DNA of 64,000 bases from Chitinophagaceae bacterium (GCA_016715365.1 JADKAM010000001.1:1178001-1242000), one strand, 5' to 3'. Positions 8,724 to 17,509 are shown, counted from the first letter of the stretch. Numbers and translations are program-made. The notes: generated from the letters alone by a model not told the origin.

Positions 8724-9652
8724 GTATTGAAAAAACGGTGATCATTACCGCCAGGGTACCTGATGTATTGATTGAAACCCTGCAGCAAAAAGGATTTACA
8801 GTGATGTATCTTCCTGAAATAACTTATGATGAATTAAGCGGCCTTATTGACAAGGCAACAGGTATTATTGTAACCACAAGAATCAGGATAGATAAAACCA
8901 TTTTAGATAAAGCCACCTGCCTTAAATGGATTGGCAGGCTGGGTAGCGGAATGGAATTGATTGATGTGGCTTATGCCGAAAGTAAAGAAATACGATGTGT
9001 AAGCAGCCCCGAAGGAAACCGTAATGCAGTGGCAGAGCACGCTTTGGGAATGCTGTTGAACCTGCAAAAAAAAATAAGCAGCAGCTTTGATGAAATAAAA
9101 AACGGCAAATGGATTCGTGAGGAAAACCGGGGTACAGAGTTAAGCGGTAAAACTGTTGGTATAATTGGTTATGGAAATACAGGCAGCTGCTTCGCCAGGT
9201 TACTTTCAGTTTTTAATGTTACGGTGCTGGCTTACGATAAAAATAAATACGGCTTTAGCCACGATCATGTTAAAGAGGCCAACCTGGATCATATCTGCCG
9301 TTATGCCGACGTGATCAGTTTTCATGTACCGCTTGCAGATGATACAATGCACATGGCCAATACAGATTTTTTTAATTCACTGGAGCAAAAGCCTTTTATT
9401 ATTAATACTTCCCGGGGTTCTGTTGTGCAAACTTCAGCTTTAATACATGCGCTGGAGCAAAATATTATTGCGGGCGCAGCGCTGGATGTTCTGGAAAATG
9501 AGCAATTAAGCAGCTTTACTGTTGCGCAACAGGAAGAAATGCTTTACCTTACAAAACAACCCAATGTAATATTAACACCGCATATTGCAGGCTATTCATC
9601 ACAGGCCTTTAATAAAATGAGTGCGGTTATACTGGAAAAGCTGGGGATATAA
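8720..9652 (+). CDS. NAD-dependent D-2-hydroxyacid dehydrogenase
   Basis: A 310-residue member of the D-2-hydroxyacid dehydrogenase family (phosphoglycerate dehydrogenase-like). The Rossmann motif GIIGYGNTG is near residue 148-156. The catalytic Arg (NTSRGS), Glu (DVLENE) and His (TPHIAGYS) are all visible. There is no ACT or other regulatory C-terminal domain, so it is the short form, and the substrate cannot be named from sequence. It overlaps the RidA stop codon by 4 bases, which suggests co-expression. Confidence 0.88.
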   Translation: MSIEKTVIITARVPDVLIETLQQKGFTVMYLPEITYDELSGLIDKATGIIVTTRIRIDKTILDKATCLKWIGRLGSGMELIDVAYAESKEIRCVSSPEGNRNAVAEHALGMLLNLQKKISSSFDEIKNGKWIREENRGTELSGKTVGIIGYGNTGSCFARLLSVFNVTVLAYDKNKYGFSHDHVKEANLDHICRYADVISFHVPLADDTMHMANTDFFNSLEQKPFIINTSRGSVVQTSALIHALEQNIIAGAALDVLENEQLSSFTVAQQEEMLYLTKQPNVILTPHIAGYSSQAFNKMSAVILEKLGI

Positions 9653-9661
9653 TTTTTTTAC

Positions 9662-9715
9662 TACTTTTGTAATACATGCAACGCCTTAGGCCACCTGAGG
9701 CGTTGTATTTTTTTT
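9662..9715 (+). promoter_or_regulatory. greA leader: TAnnTTTG box followed by a terminator-like hairpin
   Basis: TACTTTTG (9662-9669) is a -7 type box. Immediately after it come a 12-bp near-perfect stem, 9679-9690 with 9694-9705 (CAACGCCTTAGG against CCTGAGGCGTTG, loop CCA), and a T8 run at 9708-9715. The hairpin is a good intrinsic terminator for the dehydrogenase gene. If the box is a real promoter, the same hairpin forms the 5' leader of greA, 20 nt before its start codon. The -33 element is not convincing (CTG at 9641). Confidence 0.6.
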
Positions 9716-9734
9716 ATTTGTTTAAACTGAATTT

Positions 9735-10208
9735 ATGAATGCAACCAATTATGTAACAGCCGAAACCTTTGAAAGGTTGAAGGAAGAGTTACAGCACATG
9801 AAAGGTGTGGAAAGACCCGCAGCAAGTAGTGCCATTGCCGAGGCAAGAGAAAAGGGTGATTTGAAAGAAAATGCTGAATACGATGCAGCTAAAGAAGCAC
9901 AGGGTATGCTGGAAGCTAAAATAAAACAGCTGGAGGGTGTACTTGCCAACGCCCGTATTTTGGATGAAAGTAATATTGATACCAGTAAGGTTTCTATTCT
10001 TACCAGGGTTACTCTGACTAACATGAATACCAAAAAACAGGTTACCTATAAAATTGTTTCTGAAAATGAAGCTGACCTGAAACTGGGAAAAATTTCAGTT
10101 ACTTCGCCCATTGGAAAAAGCTTGCTGGGTAAAATTATTGGTGATGTGGTTGACGTAACAGTACCTGCAGGCGTACTTAAATTTAAAGTTGAAAAAATTG
10201 AACTTTAA
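9735..10208 (+). CDS. greA: Transcription elongation factor GreA
   Basis: GreA rescues backtracked RNA polymerase by stimulating transcript cleavage through its coiled-coil tip. The 157-residue protein has the N-terminal coiled coil with the acidic tip region (KGDLKENAEYDAAKEAQ, residues about 37-53) and the FKBP-like C-terminal domain ending in SPIGKSLLGKIIGDVV and a VPAG segment. Length is standard. It is monocistronic, between a terminator-like leader upstream and a strong terminator downstream. Confidence 0.97.
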   Translation: MNATNYVTAETFERLKEELQHMKGVERPAASSAIAEAREKGDLKENAEYDAAKEAQGMLEAKIKQLEGVLANARILDESNIDTSKVSILTRVTLTNMNTKKQVTYKIVSENEADLKLGKISVTSPIGKSLLGKIIGDVVDVTVPAGVLKFKVEKIEL

Positions 10209-10231
10209 TTACCAGTAAAATATTTATTTCT

Positions 10232-10264
10232 ATCCCATCCCCCAGCTGGCGGATGGGATTTTTT
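10232..10264 (+). terminator. Terminator after greA
   Basis: Perfect 9-bp stem ATCCCATCC (10232-10240) with GGATGGGAT (10251-10259). The loop is itself the palindrome CCAGCTGG, and TTTTTT follows. The HIT gene starts 28 bp later. Confidence 0.85.
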
Positions 10265-10292
10265 GTGCCTTATATTTACTAAAACATTTTTT

Positions 10293-10691
10293 ATGACCAT
10301 TTTTTCAAGAATCATCAACGGTGAAATACCATCTTATAAAATTGCAGAGAGTGAAAAATTCATTGCATTTCTTGATATACAACCATTGGTGATGGGTCAT
10401 GTTTTGGTTGTGCCTAAAATAGAAGTGGATAAATTATTTGATGTGCCAGATGATTACCTGGCAGCCATGCTGGTATTTGCAAAACCCATTGCACATGCAA
10501 TTGAAAAAGCATTTGATTGTAACAGGTGCGGTATCAGTGTTATCGGGCTGGAAGTGCCACATGCACACATGCACCTGGTTCCCATCAACACGGCCAATGA
10601 TCTGAATTTTAACAGCCCAAAATTGAATGCTACACCCGATGAACTGAAAGCGGTACAGGAAAAAATAAAAGCAAATATTAAGGCTGATTGA
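10293..10691 (+). CDS. HIT family nucleotide-binding hydrolase
   Basis: A 132-residue histidine-triad protein from ATG 10293 (MTIFSRIINGEIPSYKI is the usual family start; a 10-codon upstream extension would overlap the terminator). The His-x-His-x-His motif is HAHMHLV near residues 89-95. Family members hydrolyse nucleoside phosphoramidates or adenylylated nucleotides (Hint branch). Its stop lies inside the end of the convergent response regulator gene: the two 3' ends overlap by 14 bp. Confidence 0.92.
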   Translation: MTIFSRIINGEIPSYKIAESEKFIAFLDIQPLVMGHVLVVPKIEVDKLFDVPDDYLAAMLVFAKPIAHAIEKAFDCNRCGISVIGLEVPHAHMHLVPINTANDLNFNSPKLNATPDELKAVQEKIKANIKAD

Positions 10692-11370
10692 TCACCAGCC
10701 TGAAACCAACACCATGTATGGTTTCCAGTACAATGTTGGGGTCCGACTTAAAATGTTTGCGCAGTTTGGTAATAAATACATCCATACTTCTGCCCAGGAA
10801 ATAATCATCTTTGCCCCAAACATTCAGTAAAACTTCATCCCGTTTTAAAACCTTGTTTTCGTGCTGGGCAAAAAAACGCAAGAGGTCCGATTCTTTTTGG
10901 GTGAGTGTAATAACTTCTTTGCTGTTATATATTTTTAATTCATTTACCACAAATTTCAATTTACCCAGTTGGTAAACTTCTTTGGTATCGGCCTGCAATT
11001 TTTTTGTGCGGCGTAAAAAAACCTCTATTCTTAAAATCAGTTCTTCAATGCTGAAAGGTTTTGTAATATAATCATCGGCACCCGATTGAAAACCTTTCAC
11101 TTTATCCTCCTGCAGACTTTTTGCTGTAATAAATATGATAGGCACCACATCGCTGTGCTGCCTTATTTTTTTAGCCAGCGAAAAGCCATCTCTTACCGGC
11201 ATGTTTACATCCAACAGGCAAATGTCAAATTCCTTTTTTTGATATTGCTGCCAGGCCACTTCACCGTCAGGGCAATGTGTTACCTCAAAGCCAACATCCT
11301 GCAAAGAATCCTTAATTACAAATCCAAGAGAGAGATCATCTTCTGCCAGTAATACTTTTCCTTTTAGCAT
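10678..11370 (-). CDS. OmpR-family response regulator
   Basis: A 230-residue two-domain regulator. The receiver domain has the acidic pair Glu10-Asp11-Asp12, the phosphorylation site Asp54 (LLDVNMP) and the conserved Lys in ADDYITKPF. The winged-helix DNA-binding domain ends near the C-terminus (LRKHFKSDPNIVLETIHGVGFRL). It lies 10 bp downstream of its sensor kinase gene, so the pair is an operon in the order kinase, regulator, as in many Bacteroidota RprXY-like systems. Target genes are unknown. Confidence 0.93.
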   Translation of the reverse strand: MLKGKVLLAEDDLSLGFVIKDSLQDVGFEVTHCPDGEVAWQQYQKKEFDICLLDVNMPVRDGFSLAKKIRQHSDVVPIIFITAKSLQEDKVKGFQSGADDYITKPFSIEELILRIEVFLRRTKKLQADTKEVYQLGKLKFVVNELKIYNSKEVITLTQKESDLLRFFAQHENKVLKRDEVLLNVWGKDDYFLGRSMDVFITKLRKHFKSDPNIVLETIHGVGFRLVINQP

Positions 11371-11380
11371 GGTATCATTT

Positions 11381-12652
11381 TTATTTAAGGGATAATTTTA
11401 TGATAAAACTGCTTCCTTTCCCCACTTCGCTCATCACTTCAATTTTACCATGATGCGTATCAATAACTTTTTTCACAAAATTTAAACCCAGTCCAAAACC
11501 CTTACTTATATGCAACTCGCCATCTGTTATGCGGTAAAACCGTTCAAATATTTTCTTTTGATGTTCAGTTGCAATACCTATGCCATTATCTTTTATAACA
11601 ATAAACAAAGTACTTCCATCAACTTTCGTGCTGATGTCAATTACCGGTGCAGTTGAATATTTAATGGCGTTTTCAATCAGGTTTATCAAACACAGCCTTA
11701 AGTAAGATCTGTCTGCAGTAAGCTCAAGCTGCTCCACGGCAAAATTTGTATTCAACACCGCATGTTTCTGTTCTATTAACGGTTGCAGGTCGTTAATGGA
11801 TTCTGCTATCAGTAAATTAATATCAAATTTTTCCTTTTTAAGCGGTAAACTGCTCCGGTCGGTGTAGGCAATTTCCAGCAAACGTTGCACCTGCGATTGT
11901 AAATGCGATGTTTGATCACGTATAATACCTGCATAATTTTTAAGTTTTTCAGGCTTATCTAAAGTGCTTTGCTGTTGTAAAACATCGGCAGCTATTTTTA
12001 TTACCGCCAACGGGGTTTTAAATTCATGTGTAAAATTATTTACAAAATCTTTTTGCGTTTCGTTAAAGAATTTTTGCCTGTACAGGTAAAAAATGCTAAA
12101 CCCAAAACCAATTAAAACCAGCAGCAGGAAGCCGCTGGAAGCGATCCAGAAAAACATTTGTTTAACGATATATTGCCCCCGGTGCGGAAAATACAAAGCG
12201 ATGTAAGGATAGTCCCGTTCATAGATCTGCAACTCCTTTTCATTTTTTGAGGGGAAATAAGCATCGGGCAGGTCAATGTACTGTTCTGCTATATATTTCT
12301 TTGTTGCCGTATCGTAAACATTTGCCCTGCAATCGGTGTACACATCAAAATCGGTAAGCTCGCCTTTCAGGTTTATCCATAACTGTTCAAGATTGGGGCT
12401 ACAGTCTATTTTTAATAAATACACATCCGGGTTAACATTCTCAATTACTTTTTGCACATTGTCCGACACATCATTTACCAGTTCCATATCGCTGTATAAA
12501 CTGCGTATGCTTTTAGATACATTAATATTAAACTGCTTCTCTTCATACAAATACACTTTTTGCAGCCATATCAGCTGTATGGCCACAATAATGGTGATAA
12601 GCACCGTGCTTGTTAAAATCACCAACCTTAATGTTTTTGACCGAATGACCAT
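11381..12652 (-). CDS. Sensor histidine kinase
   Basis: A 423-residue membrane kinase paired with the response regulator 10 bp downstream. Transmembrane segments span about residues 9-30 and 167-190, enclosing a periplasmic sensor domain of about 135 residues with two cysteines (SPNLEQ and TDCRAN regions). The H-box is NFTHEFKTPL with phospho-acceptor His209. The N box (LINLIENAIKYS), G1 (DNGIGI), F and G2 (GFGLGLNFV) boxes are intact. No HAMP or PAS domain is evident. The stimulus cannot be read from the sequence. Confidence 0.93.
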   Translation of the reverse strand: MVIRSKTLRLVILTSTVLITIIVAIQLIWLQKVYLYEEKQFNINVSKSIRSLYSDMELVNDVSDNVQKVIENVNPDVYLLKIDCSPNLEQLWINLKGELTDFDVYTDCRANVYDTATKKYIAEQYIDLPDAYFPSKNEKELQIYERDYPYIALYFPHRGQYIVKQMFFWIASSGFLLLVLIGFGFSIFYLYRQKFFNETQKDFVNNFTHEFKTPLAVIKIAADVLQQQSTLDKPEKLKNYAGIIRDQTSHLQSQVQRLLEIAYTDRSSLPLKKEKFDINLLIAESINDLQPLIEQKHAVLNTNFAVEQLELTADRSYLRLCLINLIENAIKYSTAPVIDISTKVDGSTLFIVIKDNGIGIATEHQKKIFERFYRITDGELHISKGFGLGLNFVKKVIDTHHGKIEVMSEVGKGSSFIIKLSLK

Positions 12653-12752
12653 CTCTTATTATATTTTGAAACCAAATATGAAATTAAACTGTGCGGGGCT
12701 AAAATTTGTTAAAAGCAGGTTAAGTATCCGCAGGATCCTGTAGAAATACCGG

Positions 12753-13322
12753 TCACTTTTTTGTTTTCAGTTTATCCGGATTCTTTGCCAGGAAATCTTT
12801 CCAGCCGCTTACCTTTTCGCCGCTGCCGGGTAATGCTGTTTTTTGCTGAAAGTAATGGCAAACGGCAACAGCCAGCGCATCCGTAGCATCGTAATGTTTT
12901 GGGTCTTCGGTAAAACCCAGAATTTGCTGCAGCATTTTCATCACCTGTTCTTTGGCAGCATTACCATTGCCGGTTACAGATTGTTTTACTTTTTTGGGCG
13001 AATACTCTGTCACTTCCAGCCCATGCCGCATGGCCGCAGCAATGGCTACGCCCTGTGCCCGGCCAAGTTTCAGCATACTCTGCACATTCTTGCCAAAGAA
13101 AGGGGCTTCAATGGCAAAAGTATCGGGCTGATATTTGGTGATAAGGCCGCTTACAGTATTGAAGATCAGTTGTAGTTTTTTATAGCTGTCTTTTACCTTG
13201 CCGGGTTGTAAAACACCCATTTCCAGTAACGAAATTTTATTCCCGGTTACCTTTACCAATCCGTATCCCATGATGATGGTACCCGGATCGATCCCTAAAA
13301 TGATGCTTGTTTTTTTTTGCAA
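12753..13322 (-). CDS. ruvC: Crossover junction endodeoxyribonuclease RuvC
   Basis: RuvC resolves Holliday junctions during recombination. The 189-residue protein has the acidic active site: Asp12 in GIDPGT, Glu72 in IEAPFFGKNV, and Asp145/Asp148 in HYDATDALAVA. The C-terminus is slightly extended and basic. RuvA and RuvB genes are not nearby. It is transcribed in the same direction as the kinase gene but 100 bp away, and is divergent from the membrane protein gene to its right. Confidence 0.96.
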   Translation of the reverse strand: MQKKTSIILGIDPGTIIMGYGLVKVTGNKISLLEMGVLQPGKVKDSYKKLQLIFNTVSGLITKYQPDTFAIEAPFFGKNVQSMLKLGRAQGVAIAAAMRHGLEVTEYSPKKVKQSVTGNGNAAKEQVMKMLQQILGFTEDPKHYDATDALAVAVCHYFQQKTALPGSGEKVSGWKDFLAKNPDKLKTKK

Positions 13323-13368
13323 ATCCTTTAAATTTTTTCGGCCTTTATAATTGAACTAACATTGCGTA

Positions 13369-14352
13369 TTGAACAAAAGTATCAAAATATTACTCAAGTG
13401 GTTTGTAGGGCCCTTGCTGGCGGTCTGGCTTTTTTATTCGCTGTACCAGCAGGTGAAGGCGCAACCCGATATTGATACTTCCATTGCCATCATAAAAACA
13501 TTACCATTTGGTGCCGGTGCCTGGAAGTTTTGGATGGTGATTGTATTTGTTTTTGTTAACTGGGGACTTGAAGCCAGGAAATGGCAGTTGCTGCTGCAGG
13601 TATTGCAACCGGTATCTTTTATGGCTGCATTTAAATCTGTTTTATGTGGCGTAACTTTTTCACTAAACACGCCCAACCGCATGGGAGAATACGCCGGCCG
13701 CATTCTTTTTATAGATGATGGCAAGCGCATCAAAGCCATTACACTTTCTGTTGCCGGTGGTATGGCACAGTTAATTATTACCATGCTGATGGGGTGCTTT
13801 GGATTAATTTATTTATTGACTCATTCAGATGCTTCGGCAGACTCGCTGGGCATCTCAGTTCTTTGGTTACGCATTTTTTTATGCGGCAGTATTTTGGGTA
13901 CCCTTATTTTTATTTTTTTCTTTTTCAGGATGAACTGGCTGATATGGTTGCTCGGAAAATTGCCTTATGCCGACAGGTTTTCAAAATACATGAACGTTTT
14001 GGAAACATTTGATGCGAAAATTTTGTTAAGGTTGCTCTCTATATCTTTCTTTCGCTATGCGGTTTTCGTTTTACAATACATCTTTATGCTGCAGTTACTG
14101 CAGGTAGAGCAAAATGTGTGGACAGGATTATGGATCATTACCGTTATGTTCTGGATACTGGCAATTATACCATCCTTTGCCATTGCAGATCTGGGTATAA
14201 GGGGTACAGTTGCAAAAACATTATTTTCGTACAGCAGCAATACCATCGGAATATTGACAGCTACATTTGGCATTTGGTTTGTTAACCTTTTTATCCCGGC
14301 CCTAATCGGGAGTTTATTAATTTTAGGAATTAAAATAAAAAAAGAAAAATGA
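13369..14352 (+). CDS. LPG-synthase-TM/UPF0104-type membrane protein
   Basis: A 327-residue protein with about eight hydrophobic segments, resembling the flippase-like membrane domain of lysylphosphatidylglycerol synthases (UPF0104). Visible family-like blocks are GLEARKWQLLL near residue 63 and the FSLNTPNRMGEYAGR segment near residues 98-112. There is no soluble aminoacyl-transferase domain, so it is probably a lipid-handling or flippase-like protein. It begins with TTG, and its TGA stop overlaps the ATG of the next gene (ATGA), which indicates coupling with the DUF3108 protein. Confidence 0.78.
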   Translation: MNKSIKILLKWFVGPLLAVWLFYSLYQQVKAQPDIDTSIAIIKTLPFGAGAWKFWMVIVFVFVNWGLEARKWQLLLQVLQPVSFMAAFKSVLCGVTFSLNTPNRMGEYAGRILFIDDGKRIKAITLSVAGGMAQLIITMLMGCFGLIYLLTHSDASADSLGISVLWLRIFLCGSILGTLIFIFFFFRMNWLIWLLGKLPYADRFSKYMNVLETFDAKILLRLLSISFFRYAVFVLQYIFMLQLLQVEQNVWTGLWIITVMFWILAIIPSFAIADLGIRGTVAKTLFSYSSNTIGILTATFGIWFVNLFIPALIGSLLILGIKIKKEK

Positions 14353-15149
14353 TCCCCTACTTTAAACCGGCTTTTTTAATGATTGCCCTTTGTGGTTTAA
14401 GTTTTACGGCAAAAAATATCGACCCCTGTAGTATCAGGAACACCGCTTTTAAAGCAGATGAGGAAATAAAGATGAAAGTGTTTTACAGCACACTTGGCAT
14501 GTATGTAGGTGCAGGTGAAGCCACCTTTACCGCTTCGCTGGAGCGATACAATGGCAAAGCTGTTTATCACCTGGTTGGTACCGGATCTACCTATTCTTTT
14601 TTTGATGGATTTTTTAAAGTGCGTGACAGGTATGAAAGTTATGTAGATACGACCAACCTGCTGCCTTACAAATTTGTACGCAATATTGATGAAGGCGGTT
14701 ATAAAAAATACAACAACGTAACCTTTAATCATGAAGCCAATACGGCAGTAAGCACCAACGGCGTTTTTAAAGTTACCGATTGTATACAGGATGTGGTGAG
14801 CATGGTTTATTATGCCCGCAACATCAATTTTGATAAGTACAAAGTAAACGACAAAATACTCTTTGATATGTTTTTGGATGATGAAATATTTCACATGTAC
14901 ATACGCTACATGGGCAAAGAGACCATAAAAACCCGCTACGGAAAATTTAATGCCATTAAAATAAGGCCGCTCTTAATTAAAGGAACCATTTTTGAAGGTG
15001 GTGAAAAAATGACAGCCTGGCTTAGTGATGATCCCAATCATGTATTGTTAAGAGCCGAAAGCCCGATTGCCGTAGGAAGCATTAAAGTGGATATGATGGG
15101 TTATAAAAACCTGCGGTATCCATTAACGTCTTTAATTAAAGAGCGGTAA
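14349..15149 (+). CDS. DUF3108 domain-containing exported protein
   Basis: A 266-residue protein with an N-terminal signal-like hydrophobic segment (residues about 7-20) and a DUF3108 domain: FKADEEIKMKVFYSTLGMYVGAGEATF followed by beta-rich segments including YRKY-like and GKFNAIKIRP stretches. DUF3108 proteins are periplasmic or outer-membrane-associated and of unknown function. Overlap with the preceding flippase-like gene suggests a shared envelope role. The stop is immediately followed by the left arm of an inverted repeat. Confidence 0.85.
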   Translation: MIPYFKPAFLMIALCGLSFTAKNIDPCSIRNTAFKADEEIKMKVFYSTLGMYVGAGEATFTASLERYNGKAVYHLVGTGSTYSFFDGFFKVRDRYESYVDTTNLLPYKFVRNIDEGGYKKYNNVTFNHEANTAVSTNGVFKVTDCIQDVVSMVYYARNINFDKYKVNDKILFDMFLDDEIFHMYIRYMGKETIKTRYGKFNAIKIRPLLIKGTIFEGGEKMTAWLSDDPNHVLLRAESPIAVGSIKVDMMGYKNLRYPLTSLIKER

Positions 15150-15247
15150 TAGTTGTCTGGCCACTGTCAGGGCTTTTATAACTTCATATTCTTAAGGAAA
15201 CAAAAAGTATTTTAATTTTTGCTGTATTCGTAGTGGCCTGACAACTA
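15150..15247. repeat. 98-bp element bounded by 16-bp inverted repeats
   Basis: TAGTTGTCTGGCCACT at 15150-15165 and AGTGGCCTGACAACTA at 15232-15247 are reverse complements with one mismatch. The left arm starts at the base after the DUF3108 stop. The right arm contains the TAG stop of the convergent MBL gene. The 66-nt centre is AT-rich with no ORF. It could be a bidirectional 3'-end structure or a small mobile palindrome. Confidence 0.65.
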
Positions 15248-16132
15248 CAGTTCACTCAACTTAAAAGTTTCTTTAACCCTGATTCCTTTTTCAGTCATTT
15301 GAAGTGTGCAGCATTCAATTAAAGGATCGTGCTCAAAAAACAAAACATAATTATTTTGTTCTGCTTCAGTCAAAAATAATTTCTTCTCCTGTAAGGTAGT
15401 AAGCGGAAACATATCGTACGCCATAACATAAGGTAACGGTATGTGTGCAGCTGATGGTAAAAGATCGGCCATAAACACAATTGTTTTGCCGTTGTAATTT
15501 ATTTTAGGCAGCATCATGGCATCGGTGTGGCCGGAGACTGAGTAGAACGAAAGGTTGTCAGTGAGTGGTGAGTGGTGAGTAGTCAGTTTGGAGTTTGCAG
15601 CAGCACTCACGTCTGACGACTCACTACTCACGACTAGAAACTTCAACTGCCCGCTTTCCTGTATCGGTAAAATATTCTCTTTTAAAAAACTTGCTTTTTC
15701 TCTTGCATTGGGTTCTGTAGCCCATTTCCAGTGATTTTCATTGCTCCAGTAAGTAGCGTTTTTAAAGGCAGGCACCAGTTTATCTCCGTCTCTTACAATG
15801 CTTCCGCCGCAATGATCAAAATGCAGGTGCGTTAAAAAAACATCGGTAATATCATCCCTGGTAAAACCATGGCAGGCCAGTGATTTATCCAGCGTATCAT
15901 CGCCGTGCAAATAATAATGACCGAAGAATTTGGCATCCTGTTTATCGCCCATGCCGTTGTCAATCAAAATTAATTTTCCTTCGTCTTCAATTAACAAACA
16001 ACGCAAAGCCCAGCTGCACATATTATTTTCATCGGCAGGGTTTAGTTTGTTCCAGATGCTTTTGGGTACCACGCCAAACATGGCGCCGCCATCTAATTTA
16101 AAATAACCGGTATTGATTGAATATAATTTCAT
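15245..16132 (-). CDS. MBL fold metallo-hydrolase with in-frame repeat insertion
   Basis: A 295-residue metallo-beta-lactamase-fold hydrolase of the lactonase/quorum-quenching-like branch. The metal site is THLHFDHCGG near residues 107-116, with further ligands in SGHTDAMM and in FEHDP near the C-terminus. Between the segments LPIQESGQLKF and LSFYSVSGHTDAM it carries about 25 extra residues (VVSSESSDVSAAANSKLTTHHSPLTDN). These are encoded by an ACTCACC repeat palindrome at 15557-15640. The insertion lies in a surface-loop position ahead of a metal ligand, so the enzyme may still be active. The start is 9 bp after the MFS gene's stop, so the two are likely co-transcribed. Confidence 0.88.
   Translation of the reverse strand: MKLYSINTGYFKLDGGAMFGVVPKSIWNKLNPADENNMCSWALRCLLIEDEGKLILIDNGMGDKQDAKFFGHYYLHGDDTLDKSLACHGFTRDDITDVFLTHLHFDHCGGSIVRDGDKLVPAFKNATYWSNENHWKWATEPNAREKASFLKENILPIQESGQLKFLVVSSESSDVSAAANSKLTTHHSPLTDNLSFYSVSGHTDAMMLPKINYNGKTIVFMADLLPSAAHIPLPYVMAYDMFPLTTLQEKKLFLTEAEQNNYVLFFEHDPLIECCTLQMTEKGIRVKETFKLSEL
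15557..15640 (-). repeat. ACTCACC heptamer palindrome inside the MBL gene
   Basis: Arms 15568-15586 and 15613-15631 are reverse complements with 2 mismatches in 19 and consist of GTGAGTG/GTGAGTA heptamers. The element is a multiple of three in effect: the reading frame continues on both sides. The coding strand reads the CTCACCA side, whose tandem copies contain no stop codon in any frame. Confidence 0.8.
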
Positions 16133-16141
16133 GACAAAAAA

Positions 16142-17428
16142 TTAATTGCTGGTGATTTTATTTTTTTGTGTTGCAGCTGTTGCCAATAACATCAATAAAC
16201 CCAGCGCAAAAAATACAATTAAAGCCAACAGCGAATTTCGCATATTTCCTGTTAATCCTTCAATTAAACCAAAACTGAATAAGCCAATTACAATGGCTAA
16301 TTTTTCGGTTACATCATAAAAACTGAAGAAAGATGCTGTGTCTTTTGTTTCGGGCATAAATTTAGAATAAGTAGAGCGGCTGAGCGATTGAATACCGCCC
16401 ATAACCAAACCTACCAACGATGCTAAAATATAAAAATGTACTTCTGTTGTTATAAAATAACCCGTAATGCAAACACCTATCCACAGCAGCACAGTAAATA
16501 TCAGCACTTTAATATTACCATAAGTTGCAGATAGTTTTGACATAGCTACAGCACCGGCAATGGCAACCAACTGTATGATCACTGCCGTAATGATCAGTTT
16601 GTCATCTGCCAGTTTTAATATTTTAATTCCAAAATCTATTGCCACCAGCATTACGGTTTGTACTCCCATACTGTAAAAGAAAAAAGCAAATAAAAATCTT
16701 TTTAAAACAGGCATTTTAATAACCTGCTGCCAAACAGTTTTTAATTCATGAAACCCGTTTATCAGCACATGTGTTTTTGCCTTACGCTCTGTCTTTGGGC
16801 TTATAGGTAACCTGCTGAAAGTGATTTGTGCAAAGCCAACCCACCAGATACCTACCAATAAAAATGTAATAGTTAATGCAAGGCCTTTATCTTCCATGGT
16901 CATTACCAGGGCAAAGCCAACCAGCTGCATTAATACACTGCCAATATAACCCATAGTATAGCCCCGGGCACTGATGCGGTCCATATCTTTTTCTGAAGCT
17001 ATTTCGGGCAGATAAGAATTATAAAAAACCTGGCTGCCATAAAACCCAATGCCGGCAAACATAAAACACATCAGCCCCAGGGTAACATGATCTTTATCAA
17101 AGAAAAAAAGCAGTGAACAGCTTACTGCACCCAGGTAACAAAAGAACCGCATGAAATTTTTCTTATTGCCCTTATAATCGGCAATGGAAGAAAGAATGGG
17201 CGAAAGCAATGCTATTACCAGGAAACCGAATGCCAGCACATAATCCTTCAACTCGGTATTTACAAAGTGGCGGCCTAAAAAAGTAACGCCATCCGGAAAA
17301 TTTTTAAGCGAAGTAACCGCAGCATAATAAGCCGGGAAAAACGTAGTGGTAATGACCAGATTGTAAACCGAATTGGCCCAATCGTACATGGCCCATCCAT
17401 TAACAATTTTTTTAGAGGCAGTTTGCAT
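16142..17428 (-). CDS. MFS transporter, UMF1/Atg22-like
   Basis: A 428-residue membrane protein with about twelve transmembrane segments. The N-terminus NGWAMYDWANSVYNLVITTTFFPAYY is characteristic of the UMF1/Atg22-like branch of the major facilitator superfamily. The SRSTYSKFMPE and TASFFSFYDVTEKLAIVIGL segments in the second half fit too. In yeast the relative Atg22 exports amino acids from the vacuole; the bacterial substrate is not known. Its gene is directly upstream of the MBL-fold gene (9-bp gap). Confidence 0.88.
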   Translation of the reverse strand: MQTASKKIVNGWAMYDWANSVYNLVITTTFFPAYYAAVTSLKNFPDGVTFLGRHFVNTELKDYVLAFGFLVIALLSPILSSIADYKGNKKNFMRFFCYLGAVSCSLLFFFDKDHVTLGLMCFMFAGIGFYGSQVFYNSYLPEIASEKDMDRISARGYTMGYIGSVLMQLVGFALVMTMEDKGLALTITFLLVGIWWVGFAQITFSRLPISPKTERKAKTHVLINGFHELKTVWQQVIKMPVLKRFLFAFFFYSMGVQTVMLVAIDFGIKILKLADDKLIITAVIIQLVAIAGAVAMSKLSATYGNIKVLIFTVLLWIGVCITGYFITTEVHFYILASLVGLVMGGIQSLSRSTYSKFMPETKDTASFFSFYDVTEKLAIVIGLFSFGLIEGLTGNMRNSLLALIVFFALGLLMLLATAATQKNKITSN

Positions 17429-17480
17429 GGTTTTTAATTAAGGAGTAATGAATATAGGAAATATAGCCGTATTAGCTGCA

Positions 17481-17509
17481 AAAAATAACCCCCGCTTTTA
17501 GCAGGGGTT
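17481..17509 (-). terminator. Terminator after the small lipoprotein gene
   Basis: On the minus strand AACCCC/GGGGTT with an inner GC pair forms a hairpin followed by TTATTTTTT. It lies 33 bp after the stop of the lipoprotein gene at 17542. Confidence 0.65.
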
